A stretch of 64,000 bases of DNA. Source: Podochytrium sp. JEL0797 (lineage: Eukaryota; Chytridiomycota; Chytridiomycetes; Chytridiales; Chytriomycetaceae). Shown here in pieces: positions 46,691-57,920 of this stretch. Below the pieces are notes generated by a model that saw only the letters and a program-made list of their open reading frames with translations, was not told the origin of the DNA and did not search any database. The number at the start of each line of letters is the position of its first letter. Position 1 is the first letter of the stretch. The DNA lies in the NCBI GenBank assembly GCA_027596195.1, contig JADGJG010000028.1:1-64000 (forward strand), read 5' to 3'. A program made the translations under genes and the position numbers.

Positions 46691-48495
46691 AAATCTAATC
46701 GAAAACAGCTGAACTGTGGCTGAATTTTTGCGAGTCTCCGCGCCATCTCCAGCTGGGAAATGGCTTCCTCGTTGCTGCGCATGCGAGCATTTACGCGAAC
46801 ATGCCGGATGGAAATGTCAAATTCCTTGCCCTTGAATCAGAGGGTGCTGCGTTGGATCGCCGCGACGGGAGCTGAGAGACTGAGTATGTTGGATGGGGCT
46901 GTGGAGGTGGGCATTTTTCATTGCGCGGAACGTGTTTTATTGCTCGCCGGAGTGTCAGAAGGTAGATTGGAGTTACCACAAGATGATTTGTGATAAGGCT
47001 GACGAATGAACCAGAAATAAAGAATTCTTTGTTCAAAGTGGAGTGGTTCGGGGTTTGAGATTTGCAAGAAAATCCCCCGGCAAATCCGCGCGGCCTAGAA
47101 ACGCGATGAAGCTGCTCAACATCACTCTTGGTCTGATTGGCAACTATTGCGACTTTCAATATGTTCAAACCAATGGTTCCATAGTCACCAACTTCACGAT
47201 CGATGGGCCGACTTCGCTGGCACAATCCACGTCTTGGGCCGGATATACATATTTTCCCGATATTGGGTCGCTCGCTGCAATACAGCTGATCAACGAGTCG
47301 CCTGATATTCTCCCCAATATACATGTGAATATTAAACGATTTTCGGACTGTGGCGTTTGGTATCCAGACGTATTGAACAGCTACGTTGGCGCGTCTGGGG
47401 GGTTCGCGACGTCCATCATGGTCCAAGATATTACTGATAATAGTCCTGATGTAATTGGTGTAATTGGAAACGAATATTCAACGACCTCAAGGTACGTGGG
47501 GGGCGGGGCCGCGAAATGGTGAATGGATAAAAAAAATGTTCGATAGCGGCCCAGCAGAAGCCTTATCTCTCAATCAAATTCCGTATTGCTCATCTAGTAG
47601 TGGATCTCCAAGGATGAGTAATAAAAACAAATATCCTTATTTCTGGAGGACAGTCACTGCTCTCGGATTTGGGGAGCATATTTTCCAGATTTTGGCAAGT
47701 TGGAATGTCACACAAGTAGCCATAATTTATCAAGAAGATGACGAACTTGGATTTTACAGTTGAGTCGGGTAGAATGATAGTTAATTGGAATTTAACTAAA
47801 ATCGCGTCGGATTTAAGCTGCTTTGGATATCATTGGGTCCATGCAGCGTCATGATATGAAAATCGCTGCTCGAGTTCCGTTACGCACAAATTTCGGAACT
47901 AAAGATCTCGAATATGCAAAAATATTGCTCCAGAATTCTGGAGCAAAATATTTCATCTTGAGCGCTCAAACGCCATTTGCGATTGCTCTCTACCAAGGAA
48001 TGAACACACTTGGATTAGTGGGAAACGATTACGTTTGGATAGGCGGGTCGTCTATCGCGCTGGACACTGTTTCAAATGTTGAATTTCAGGATCAGCAAGG
48101 ATTCATGCTTGTACAGCCACCAAATCCTAACACCACATCTCCCATGTTTTCAGCGTTTTATGAGTCGTTTGTGAATATTGCGGGCGCAAATGGCAGCGTA
48201 TTCAAGTGAGATCCAGCGAATCCGAATCAAAAAAAGTAACAAAATTCCATTTATTTTCAAGCTTGGAGGATATGTCCGTCAATGCCGCAGCACAATTCGA
48301 TTGCGTGATGATGATTCTGCTGGGGTTTGACCGATTGCTGAAATCGAATGCAAGCTTTACTGCTGAAATGTTGGCGAATCGCGAACTTCAATCACACATG
48401 AATTTCACGCACTTTCAAAATCTCGGTTACCACGGACTGGTCGCAGATCCTGTCACGCTCAACGAATATGGCGATCTGGCGGCTCCGTATCAAGT
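46546..48495 (+). repeat. Near-identical duplicated block, copy 1
   Basis: This 1950-base stretch matches 53898-55847 at a constant offset of 7352 with no indels and only about ten mismatches that I counted. It covers the end of the NRK copy, the MYND relic and the receptor ectodomain. Both flanks are clearly more diverged, so the edges are sharp. Confidence 0.9.
46728..47008 (+). pseudogene. Relic of a MYND zinc-finger gene (copy 2)
   Basis: ANMPDGNVKFLALESEGAAL corresponds to the middle of copy 1. After a stop and frame changes, RNVFYCSPECQKVDWSYHKM and ICDKADE end at TGA 47006-47008, the end of a MYND finger. The two N-terminal Cys pairs are not in frame. Confidence 0.6.
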
Positions 48496-50213
48496 CCTTT
48501 TCTATACAGGAGATTACAACAATCTCACCGCGTTCGGACAAACGAATGTGAACGGAACTGAATTTACCCTGTATCCGGGAATGAGTCCAATATTTTACGG
48601 AGGTAGATATACAGTTTTCATCTGAACGCCTAAATGGCTTTCATTCCGCAGGTTCATCCGTTCCACCGCCAGATGGATCCTATCGCGTTTCGAGCCCGAT
48701 TTTCAGTCTTGCAACATCAAATCCGGGCGTAATATTATTTTTAGGAGCATTTGGAGTGGCTCTTTGCTTCGTTTCGTTTGCTTTCATGATCCGATATCGG
48801 AGACATATTCTCGTTCGATCCGTTGGGGTCAATTTCATGCTGGTTGCGGTTTTTGGAGCACTTGTTGGATTTGGACTATTGCTTTTGGAAATCCAAAATC
48901 CATCTGCTATATTATGTACAATACGTATTTGGATTCTGGTTTCAAGTTACATTCTCGTGCTCTCCCCATTGATTGTCAAGAATTTATACGTAGCCGTCAT
49001 ATTTCAAGCAGAAAAAGGGATGGATATCGAGGCTCTTGCAAAGCAATTGTACTGCTTGATTGCGGTTTTGGTTGGGGTGGACATCTTGCTTCTTTTCCTT
49101 TGGACGTATTCTTCGAGCCCGGTTTTGAATTTGGTTTCACTCGAGACTTGTGATGTTTTTGAATGCGGCAATTCAAACAGTCCACTGTCTTCGATGCGCT
49201 TTGCTGTCGAATGTGCTTTGTACGCGTACAATATTGGAATCGCACTCAGCATTCTGCCACTCATTTCATTCCTCCAAAGCGCGAACGTGTCCTACAATTG
49301 GAATGAATCTTCTCAACTTACCGTCTTATTCCTCACTTGCGTTCTTTCATTTGGGGTCATCTACTTGTTACCAATGAACACCGACCAATACAACGACCTT
49401 CGGAGGTGTCTCGCCGTCTTTTTAACTCTGGCACTTGTTCTCTGTTTAATGATGGGCTCCCGCGCATATGACATGTGGAGGGAGAAGTTTGATGAGCGAT
49501 TTGCCGTCTCAAATCTCATTGCGCAAACCAGACGCATCAGCGATTCCATCAAGAGAGTCAGTTTGGTGCCCACGCGAAATGGTTTGAGGCTTTTTCACAT
49601 GATTTATCTTAGAGTGAAAGAGTAAATGAGAATTATTTGTTTTCTAGAAAGACTGCGATCTAGTGCGAGCCGCACTCCTCAATTAGCGAGTTTACGGAAA
49701 CTTACTATTCAAAAGAATTTGGATTTAAATAGGCCTTCGCATCCAGTGAAACAGAATTATTTGTTTATCCTGATGGTAAGCACTGTTAAATTTATGTTTC
49801 GGCTAACACGAAACGATAACCACAACATAAAACAGCCGAATTGGTGCATTTTCAGAACCAGACGGCCTCTCATAGGATGGTCAAAATGGGACAAGGGTGT
49901 GTTTTCGTTGCATTTGATTCCGGAGCGAAGGCGGTGCTGGATCTCTGTGGAAACGCAACAGAGAATCTCGTGCTTCCCAATTGTTGATAACTACAAAGGT
50001 TTAAAGGACACTAGAATACGCCATATGTTGGAACAATCCGAAAAGGCTGTAATTCTTTTGAAAGAGGAGCAGATTCGAATTCATTGGTCTTCCAAAGACG
50101 GTGGGCATTCGAAGGGGGATTATGATCTCGCGTTGGAGTTTGGATCTCCAAGTGAGGCCTATGAATTCTGCAATCAAGTTCAACAAATAATGAAACAATG
50201 GGAAAATGAATAA
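47106..50213 (+). CDS. Class C GPCR-like receptor, subfamily C
   Basis: Complete receptor. Exon 1 starts at ATG 47106 (MKLLNITLGLIGNYCDFQYV); later exons carry IPYCSSSSGSPRMSNKNKYP, YQEDDELGFY, KYFILSAQTPFAIALYQGM, YVWIGGSSIALDT, FDCVMMILLGFDRLLKS and FGQTNVNGTEF. The membrane exon (about 48653-49621) has LCTIRIWILVSSYILVLSPL, IVKNLYVA and DLRRCLAVF. After VKE a proposed 30-base intron (49622-49651) keeps the frame into ELRSSASRTPQLASL; without it the reading stops at TAA 49623. A further intron (about 49776-49837) leads to PNWCIFRTRRPLIGWSKW and the PH-like tail (IPERRRCWISVE, HWSSKDGGHSKGDYDLAL, QIMKQWENE). The ectodomain lies in the near-identical block shared with 54458-57558, so extracellular parts of the two receptors are almost the same. 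Confidence 0.9.
49546..49759 (+). repeat. Second identical patch shared with 56899-57112
   Basis: 214 bases with no mismatch seen, including the proposed 30-base intron, at offset 7353. Sequence on both sides differs between the two receptors. Confidence 0.9.
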
Positions 50214-50674
50214 GAATTATTTTTTCTTTCGACTTCCGCAGCTTCGGAGTAACTAACGTTTTTTTTGAAACCTTCCTGGTATCCCTTAAAAAATTTATGG
50301 AATTTCAAGATGACGCCCGAGTAACCGGGAAAACGACCTCAAAAGATCAAGAAATAGATATGAAGATGTGGTGCGTCCTTTCCCTGAGGTGACATAGTGG
50401 AACTTTGACGTCTCATTGTTAAAGTAGCACTCCTTCTCCTTGCTTGTGGCTCGCTGAGTTTTCTGATTATCTGAAATGAGGAAAGGGGGCTCAGAAAAAG
50501 AGATTTACATGGGCCGATTGAGATTCTGACAAATTTGACATTGTGAAGAGACATAGAGGGTGTAGCATAAGTGGGAGCTTCGGCGCCAGTGAAATACCAA
50601 CCAAGGAATTCCCTCGTCTCCCTCAGATTCAGACACACTGATCAGCACAGCAAGTTTCCGTCGCAAAAACAAAA
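50214..50674. other. Spacer upstream of a receptor pseudogene
   Basis: AT-rich spacer with no supported gene. It presumably held the promoter of the receptor copy that starts at 50675. Confidence 0.35.
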
Positions 50675-52455
50675 ATGAACGCGCACAACGTCAACATCAC
50701 GATCGGCTTTGTTGGAATGTACTGTTATTTCCCCTACGTTGCGTTCAACGGATCTCTCGTCCGCAATTTCACTGCTGGGATATCCATCAACAGCACGCTC
50801 GAGCAGGCGTCCTTGAACAGCGACGAATCGTATCTTTGCGATCTGGGTGGAATGGCGGCCGTTGACGTCATCAACAACAGTTCCAACATCTTGCCCGGAG
50901 TAACTGCCAACATCAAGAGGTTCAGTAATTGTGGGGCGTGGTGGCTGACAGTAGAAGATGATTACAATGGTGCATCGGCTGGCTACGCTGCATCTATAAT
51001 GAGCAACGACATTATCTACAAAAATACCGACGTGATTGCAGTAATTGGCAGCGAGTACAGTTCCACGGCAAAAGCGTCTGCCGAAACGCTTTCCTTCGCA
51101 CAGATTCCATACTGTTCGGCACTCTCTGGCTCGCCAACGCTTTCAAACAAAATGAATTACCGTACTTTTGGAGGATGCTGAAGGGCGGCGGAATCGGAGA
51201 GCATATCTTTCAGTTGTTGAATTTTTGGAATGCCGGACGCGTTGAGATTCTCTATGAGAGAGATTGTTGCTAGTAAGTCAATTTTCGCACACTTCGTCCC
51301 TTTATTAATTTTTGGATAAAAAATGCAGCGTTTATGGACGTGCAAGGGTCAATGAGACGACATGGGATCAATATTCTGGCCGAAGTTCCCATCCCTACAC
51401 TGTATTCGCGAAACGACATCGTATATGCCCACCAAAGTTTGCAGCTGGTCGATGCCAGATATATCATTTTCTTGGTAAATTGAGGAATCTATCGTGACGT
51501 TTACAATGCCCTCTGAGACTTGGGGCTCGTGTCGCTAGGCCATGTGTGGATTTGCAACGTTCCAATATATAGTGACAACGCAAGATATTGTTCCCATCAA
51601 ATCACTTAGCATTAATTTATAATGCAAGACTATCGATTGGATGCCGGCTTCGTCATGCTTTTACCATTTTATCCTGGCATGACATACCCGACTCAGATTC
51701 AGAATCAGTTTTACAATTCAATGTTGGAGGCAGGAGACAGGAATGCAACAGAGTTCCCTTTCGCAGATGCTTATATTTCTAGCACTCTTTGTGTACTTAT
51801 TTGCTGACTTCTGCGGTTGCATTTATGCCTTGCGAGCGGTGCCTCATGGAGAGTACAACGAAAGCGACCAGTTGATATTTCTGGCTTTGGGAACCGCGTC
51901 TGCTTTTGGGTTGACCTTGATCATGGGTGGTGGAGGGGCCCCAGACTTCAACTTTACTCTGAAGCAAGATGCCTGTGTTTGGGTGGTGTGTACATTGGCG
52001 CTCGCGTTGATGGTTCTTCCAAGGGTCTGGGCTCGCATTCTTTTCATGCGGGCAGAAACAAAACTTCCGAGTGAGGAGAAAGCGGCTGATTTAAAATGTT
52101 TGGGAGGGAAAACTCTCAATGATTCGAAGGTTGAGGGCAAGAAGATGAAACAGAATTCAGAACCAGCTGCTACTCCAAAAAAGGGTGGTCGCATGTCGAG
52201 TGGTATCCGGCAGAGTCTGACAAACGGGAGGGAAGGAAGGGAACGTGTTCTTCGGACTCTTATTGGCAAGAATCTAATCGCATTTCGTTTCCGTCAGCAG
52301 AAATTGCTTTTGCGTTGGTCTGAATGGTGTAGCATACTTGGTGATATGCAATCATGGAATGGTCGAATCTGGGTGTCATTGAGATCTTCAAAAACTGTCT
52401 GGTGTTTCCGTATTCTCGACAAAACTATTGTCACTCAGCGGGAATCAGTTGTTCG
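50675..52455 (+). pseudogene. Class C GPCR-like receptor pseudogene, subfamily A, fused to hydratase sequence
   Basis: Starts well (MNAHNVNITIGFVGMYCYFP; FSNCGAWWLTV; IPYCSALSGSP) but loses one base near 51150, within the segment coding for YPYFWR, giving a stop at 51181. Later pieces (RHGINILAEVPIPTL, LQLVDARYIIF, AFTILSWHDIP in other frames) contain stops. Near 51780 lobe 2 sequence jumps straight into helix 5 (GCIYALRAVPHGEYNESDQL), so the end of the ectodomain and helices 1-4 are deleted. The rest of the membrane and PH-like region is open as far as RILDKTIVTQRESVV, where at 52455 it joins the hydratase exon ([17 protein letters not shown]). Confidence 0.88.
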
Positions 52456-52852
52456 GCTCCCCGAAACCAAACTTGCCATCATCCCCGGCGCGGGTGGAAC
52501 CCAAAGCCTCCCCCGCCTCATTGGCGCCTCCAGAGCCCCAAAGAGCTCGTATTCACAGGCCGCGTGATAGACGCCAAAATGGCTGAAAAGTATGGACTCG
52601 GTGGACGGAGTCGCGTTTGAAAAGGCCGTCGAGATTGCGAGGGAGATGTTGGGTGCTGGACCGGTTGCGATTCGGATGGCCAAGTTTGCGATTGATAAAG
52701 GTATGCAGGTGGATGGGGTGAGTGGGATGGCGATTGAGCAGGCGTGTTATGCGCAGGTGATTCCGACGGAGGAGCGGGTCGAAGGGTTGCGCGCGTTTAA
52801 GGAGAAGCGGGTGCCGGTTCACAAGGGGAAATACAAAAGTGAAAGACGCGTT
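52456..52852 (+). pseudogene. Decayed copy of hydratase exon 3
   Basis: Nearly all of exon 3 of the AUH-like gene (42490-42883) is present without exons 1-2. Two extra bases near 52534 shift the frame, an 11-base gap near 52600 shifts it again, and the stop codon is lost (GGGAAATAC). The tail [20 protein letters not shown] to [14 protein letters not shown] is otherwise intact. Confidence 0.9.
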
Positions 52853-53070
52853 CCTTTTCTCCATGATATGTTCAGTTTCATCTCAGAGGAAGTCGAACTG
52901 AACCTCTATTGTCATCTGGGCCATGGCTCACACTACGCCAAACTGCGCGCGACGCGTTTCAAATGGCAGCGATCTGGGCTTCCACAACATGCCACTAGTA
53001 TTGATGTTTATGATATTGTCACTCACGCGAATGGGTTCTTGATCCGTGCAATTGAGTTTTCCGACAGAAA

Positions 53071-54000
53071 ATGCCTCCGAAAACTCAAACGATCCTCATC
53101 GGCTGTGCAGGTTCGCTGGCACCTCAAGATCAATGGCATCCTTCTAAAACAGTAGCTAGGAGCCTCATGTTCGGGCAAGAGCACCCTCACTGAGTGGTTG
53201 GCAAGACTCCTCGATCTCCCCGTGATCCACCAGGTGTGTTTCGATCTCCTCCGGGACACTCCGCTGAAGCGAACCAGGACAAGTTCTTCAAGCCAGACTC
53301 ACAGATTCCAATCATAAACGGGGTTCAACACTGGGATTGCCCCGAGGCGATCAATGTGAGTGACAGTTCCCAACCTCTGGCGGTTATATCTAATCTCAAT
53401 CTTTCTGTTCCAGATGAACGCATTCGCGGCATACTTATCCGATATCAAATCTCATCCTCGAAGGGTTGCTTCCGAACTGTCGCCGAATAGAGCCGCGATC
53501 CACGAAACGGATATGGATCCATTCGTTTGGGCCGATTTGATGGAGAAGGCGGAGCCGTTTCGTAAGCAATATGGAAGCAGTGGAACTGAAACATCGCGGG
53601 TTGTTCTAGTGGACGGATTCTTGATGATGAACAATGATTGCGTGTTGGAACAGCTTGATTTCGTTGTGTTTCTGCACTCTGATTTCGCGACTCTGAAAAG
53701 GAGAAGAGAGAGTCGATTTTCGTATGTGACATTGGAAGGTACCGTTGTTTGATCTGTGTATTATCTTTTTGGCTGGACAATAATTGCGAAATGCGAAACT
53801 AAGGGACCTGGCAAGACCCTCCTGGATATTTCGACAGCTACGTGTTTCCCGCGTATGAGCAATTCAACACACGAGTCTTGTCAAAATTGGATGCGAATGT
53901 TGTGGTTCAAAGTACATCCGTTTCACCCAATGCGGTTGTTGGACAAATGGACGCATTCCATCAACAGTGGACTTGTTGGAATTACGGATATGGTTTCTAG
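53071..54000 (+). CDS. Nicotinamide riboside kinase-like protein, second copy
   Basis: Five exons (53071-53110, 53160-53233, 53278-53355, 53414-53738, 53804-54000) give 237 residues; exons 2 and 3 have the same lengths as in the gene at 44686. The P-loop [48 protein letters not shown] and [17 protein letters not shown] are all present, so the catalytic core looks intact. Relative to the first copy, the last residues are in another frame: it ends [12 protein letters not shown], while the homologous [20 protein letters not shown] lies in the next frame. The acceptor of exon 5 (AACTAAG) is weak. It may be an active paralogue with a changed C-terminus or an early pseudogene. Confidence 0.75.
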
Positions 54001-55847
54001 CGCTTACCAGCTTATTGTGAACGCTCTTTCTCATAAAGATTGAAATCTAATCGAAAACAGCTGAACTGTGGCTGAATTTTTGCGAGTCTCCGCGCCATCT
54101 CCAGCTGGGAAATGGCTTCCTCGTTGCAGCGCATGCGAGCATTTACGCGAACATGCCGGATGGAAATGTCAAATTCCTTGCCCTTGAACCAGAGGGTGGT
54201 GCGTTGGATCGCCGCGACGGGAGCTGAGAGACTGAGCATGTTGGATGGGGCTGTGGAGGTGGGCATTTTTCATTGCGCGGAACGTGTTTTATTGCTCGCC
54301 GGAGTGTCAGAAGGTAGATTGGAGTTACCACAAGATGATTTGTGATAAGGCTGACGAATGAACCAGAAATAAAGAATTCTTTGTTCAAAGTGGAGTGGTT
54401 CGGGGTTTGAGATTTGCAAGAAAATCTCCCGGCAAATCCGCGCGGCCTAGAAACGCGATGAAGCTGCTCAACATCACTCTTGGTCTGATTGGCAACTATT
54501 GCGACTTTCAATATGTTCAAACCAATGGTTCCATCGTCACCAACTTCACGATCGATGGGCCGACTTCGCTGGCACAATCCACGTCTTGGGCCGGATATAC
54601 ATATTTTCCCGATATTGGATCGCTCGCTGCAATACAGCTGATCAACGAGTCGCCTGATATTCTCCCCAATATACATGTGAATATTAAACGATTTTCGGAC
54701 TGTGGCGTTTGGTATCCAGACGTATTGAACAGCTACGTTGGCGCGTCTGGGGGGTTCGCGACGTCCATCATGGTCCAAGATATTACTGATAATAGTCCTG
54801 ATGTAATTGGTGTAATTGGAAACGAATATTCAACGACCTCAAGGTACGTGGGGGGCGGGGCCGCGAAATGGTGAATGTATAAAAAAAATGTTCGATAGCG
54901 GCCCAGCAGAAGCCTTATCTCTCAATCAAATTCCGTATTGCTCATCTAGTAGTGGATCTCCAAGGATGAGTAATAAAAACAAATATCCTTATTTCTGGAG
55001 GACAGTCACTGCTCTCGGATTTGGGGAGCATATTTTCCAGATTTTGGCAAGTTGGAATGTCACACAAGTAGCCATAATTTATCAAGAAGATGACGAACTT
55101 GGATTTTACAGTTGAGTCGGGTAGAATGATAGTTAATTGGAATTTAACTAAAATCGCGTCGGATTTAAGCTGCTTTGGATATCATTGGGTCCATGCAGCG
55201 TCATGATATGAAAATCGCTGCTCGAGTTCCGTTACGCACAAATTTCGGAACTAAAGATCTCGAATATGCAAAAATATTGCTCCAGAATTCTGGAGCAAAA
55301 TATTTCATCTTGAGCGCTCAAACGCCATTTGCGATTGCTCTCTACCAAGGAATGAACACACTTGGATTAGTGGGAAACGATTACGTTTGGATAGGCGGGT
55401 CGTCTATCGCGCTGGACACTGTTTCAAATGTTGAATTTCAGGATCAGCAAGGATTCATGCTTGTACAGCCACCAAATCCTAACACCACATCTCCCATGTT
55501 TTCAGCGTTTTATGAGTCGTTTGTGAATATTGCGGGCGCAAATGGCAGCGTATTCAAGTGAGATCCAGCGAATCCGAATCAAAAAAAGTAACAAAATTCC
55601 ATTTATTTTCAAGCTTGGAGGATATGTCCGTCAATGCCGCAGCACAATTCGATTGCGTGATGATGATTCTGCTGGGGTTTGACCGATTGCTGAAATCGAA
55701 TGCAAGCTTTACTGCTGAAATGTTGGCGAATCGTGAACTTCAATCACACATGAATTTCACGCACTTTCAAAATCTCGGTTACCACGGACTGGTCGCAGAT
55801 CCTGTCACGCTCAACGAATATGGCGATCTGGCGGCTCCGTATCAAGT
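53898..55847 (+). repeat. Near-identical duplicated block, copy 2
   Basis: Counterpart of 46546-48495 (offset 7352). Identity ends abruptly inside the segment coding for YQVLFYTGDY, after which the two receptor genes differ at many positions. Confidence 0.9.
54080..54360 (+). pseudogene. Relic of a MYND zinc-finger gene (copy 3)
   Basis: Almost identical to the relic at 46728-47008 because it lies in the duplicated block; ends with the same RNVFYCSPECQKVDWSYHKM sequence. Confidence 0.6.
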
Positions 55848-57558
55848 GCTTTTCTACACTGGTGATTACAACAATCTGACTGCGTTCGGACAAACGAATG
55901 TGAACGGAACTGAATTTACCCTGTATCCGGGAATGAGTCCAGTATTTTATGGAGGTAAGACGAATATGCATTTTCTGAGACTATCACTGACTTTCATTCC
56001 ACAGGCTCGTCCATTCCGCCGCCAGATGGTTCCTATCACGTGTCAAACCCAATCTTCAGTATAGCAACATCACATTCAGGCATAATCCTACTTTTGGGCA
56101 CATTTGGAGCGGCTCTTTGCTTGGCTTCGTTTGGTTTCTTGATTAGATATCGAAGACATATTCTCGTTCGACCTGTGGGTGTGAATTTCACGCTGGTTGC
56201 CGTTTTTGGAGCACTCGTTGGATTTGGGCTTTTATTTTTGGAAGCCCAAAGTCCAACAGTGACATTATGCACAATACGCATCTGGATTTTGGTGTTAAGT
56301 TACATTCTCGTGCTCTCCCCCTTGATTGTCAAGAATTTGTACGTCGCCATCATATTTCGGACGGAACAGAAGTTGGATATCGATGTTCTGGGAATGCAGC
56401 TGTATTGCTTGACAGCGTCTTTGGTTGGAGTTGATATCTTGCTTCTTTCACTCTGGACGTATTCGTCGAGCCCGGTTTTGAATTTGGTTTCACTCGAGAC
56501 TTGTGATATTTTTGAATGCGGAAATTCAAACAGCCCTCTTTCTTCAATTCGATTTGCAGTGGAATATGCTTTGTACGCATATAATATCGGAATCGCACTC
56601 AACATTCTGCCGCTCATTTCCTTCCTTCAAAGGGCGAACGTGTCTTACAATTGGAATGAATCTTCTCAACTGATCGTCTTGTTCCTCACCTATGTACTTT
56701 CTTTTGGGGTTCTTTACTTGTTACCAATGAACACCGACCAATACAACGATCTGCGGAGATGTCTCGCCGTCTTTGTGACTCTGGTCCTTGTCCTCTGTTC
56801 GATGATGGGGTCGCGTGCGTATGACATCTGGAGGGAGATGTTTGATGAGCGATTTGCCGTCTTGAATCTCGTTGCGCAAACCAAACGCCTCAGCGATGCC
56901 ATCAAGAGAGTCAGTTTGGTGCCCACGCGAAATGGTTTGAGGCTTTTTCACATGATTTATCTTAGAGTGAAAGAGTAAATGAGAATTATTTGTTTTCTAG
57001 AAAGACTGCGATCTAGTGCGAGCCGCACTCCTCAATTAGCGAGTTTACGGAAACTTACTATTCAAAAGAATTTGGATTTAAATAGGCCTTCGCATCCAGT
57101 GAAACAGAATTACGTGTTTCTCCTAATGGTAAGCATTGTGGAATATATGCTATGAAACAATAACCAAAAAATAAAATTAGCCAAATCGATGCATTTTCAG
57201 AACCAGACTACCTCTAATAGGATGGTCAAAGTGGGACAGGGGTGTCTTTTCGATGCATTCGATTCCGGAGCGAAGGCGGTGCTGGATCTCTGTGGAAACG
57301 CAACAGAGAATCTCGTGCTTCCCAATTGACGATAACTACAAAGGAGGAAAGGAAAATGGAGAAAACCAAAATTCGGCACAATCAGAGAAGACAGAAATTA
57401 TTTTGCAAGAGGAGCAGATTCGAATTCATTGGTCTTCCAAAGGTGGCGGGTATTTGAAAGGGGATTATGATCTCGCGTTGGAGTTTGGATCTCCAAGCGA
57501 GGCCTTTGAATTCTGCAATCATGTTCAACGAATGGTGAAACAATGGGAAGATGAATAA
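54458..57558 (+). CDS. Class C GPCR-like receptor, subfamily C
   Basis: Complete receptor, closest to 47106-50213, starting at ATG 54458. Ectodomain coding sequence up to about 55847 is nearly identical to that gene; the membrane exon (about 56006-56974) differs at many positions (GIILLLGTFGAALCLASFGF against GVILFLGAFGVALCFVSFAF), yet keeps LCTIRIWILVLSYILVLSPL, IVKNLYVAI and DLRRCLAVF. The proposed 30-base intron is at 56975-57004. The next exon leads through a GT-AG intron to PNRCIFRTRLPLIGWSKWDR and a PH-like tail with a Gly/Asn/Glu-rich insert (KGGKENGENQNSAQSE) and the end QRMVKQWEDE. The pair therefore offers one binding domain on two different transducer halves. Confidence 0.9.
56899..57112 (+). 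repeat. Identical patch, copy 2
   Basis: Counterpart of 49546-49759; includes the end of the membrane exon, the 30-base intron and part of the following exon. Confidence 0.9.
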
Positions 57559-57920
57559 GAAATAAATTTCTATTTATTCGGCTTCCACAGACTTCAAAAA
57601 AAATTAAAAAATTAAAAAATGAATGAATATCAAGACGACATCAGAATGCCAGAATGAGAAGACTAAGGCAGGACAGTCGTCTCTGGATCCAGAAATTGAC
57701 ATCGAGACGCGCTTTTTCTCACATTTATATATATTGGTCATCCCGGCAACAGTGGCGCGCCTTTGCGTTGGCAGTGCATCTTCTTGTGGATGCCGTAACT
57801 GTAAAACAAAATCAGGTGAGCCTCACCAAAGTATCTCCGCGTATTTCCCAGATTCAGACACGCCTATCCGCACTCGACCAACCATTAAATTGATACGAAG
57901 ATTTTCATTGCGAAACAAAA
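57559..57920. other. Spacer and 5' region of the receptor at 57921
   Basis: An A-rich run near 57595-57620 is followed by a stretch that reads QQWRAFALAVHLLVDAVTV in one frame (about 57745-57800), hydrophobic enough to be a signal segment. It ends near a GTGAGC donor-like site, but no in-frame ATG or matching acceptor before the receptor start makes it a convincing first exon. Confidence 0.3.
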
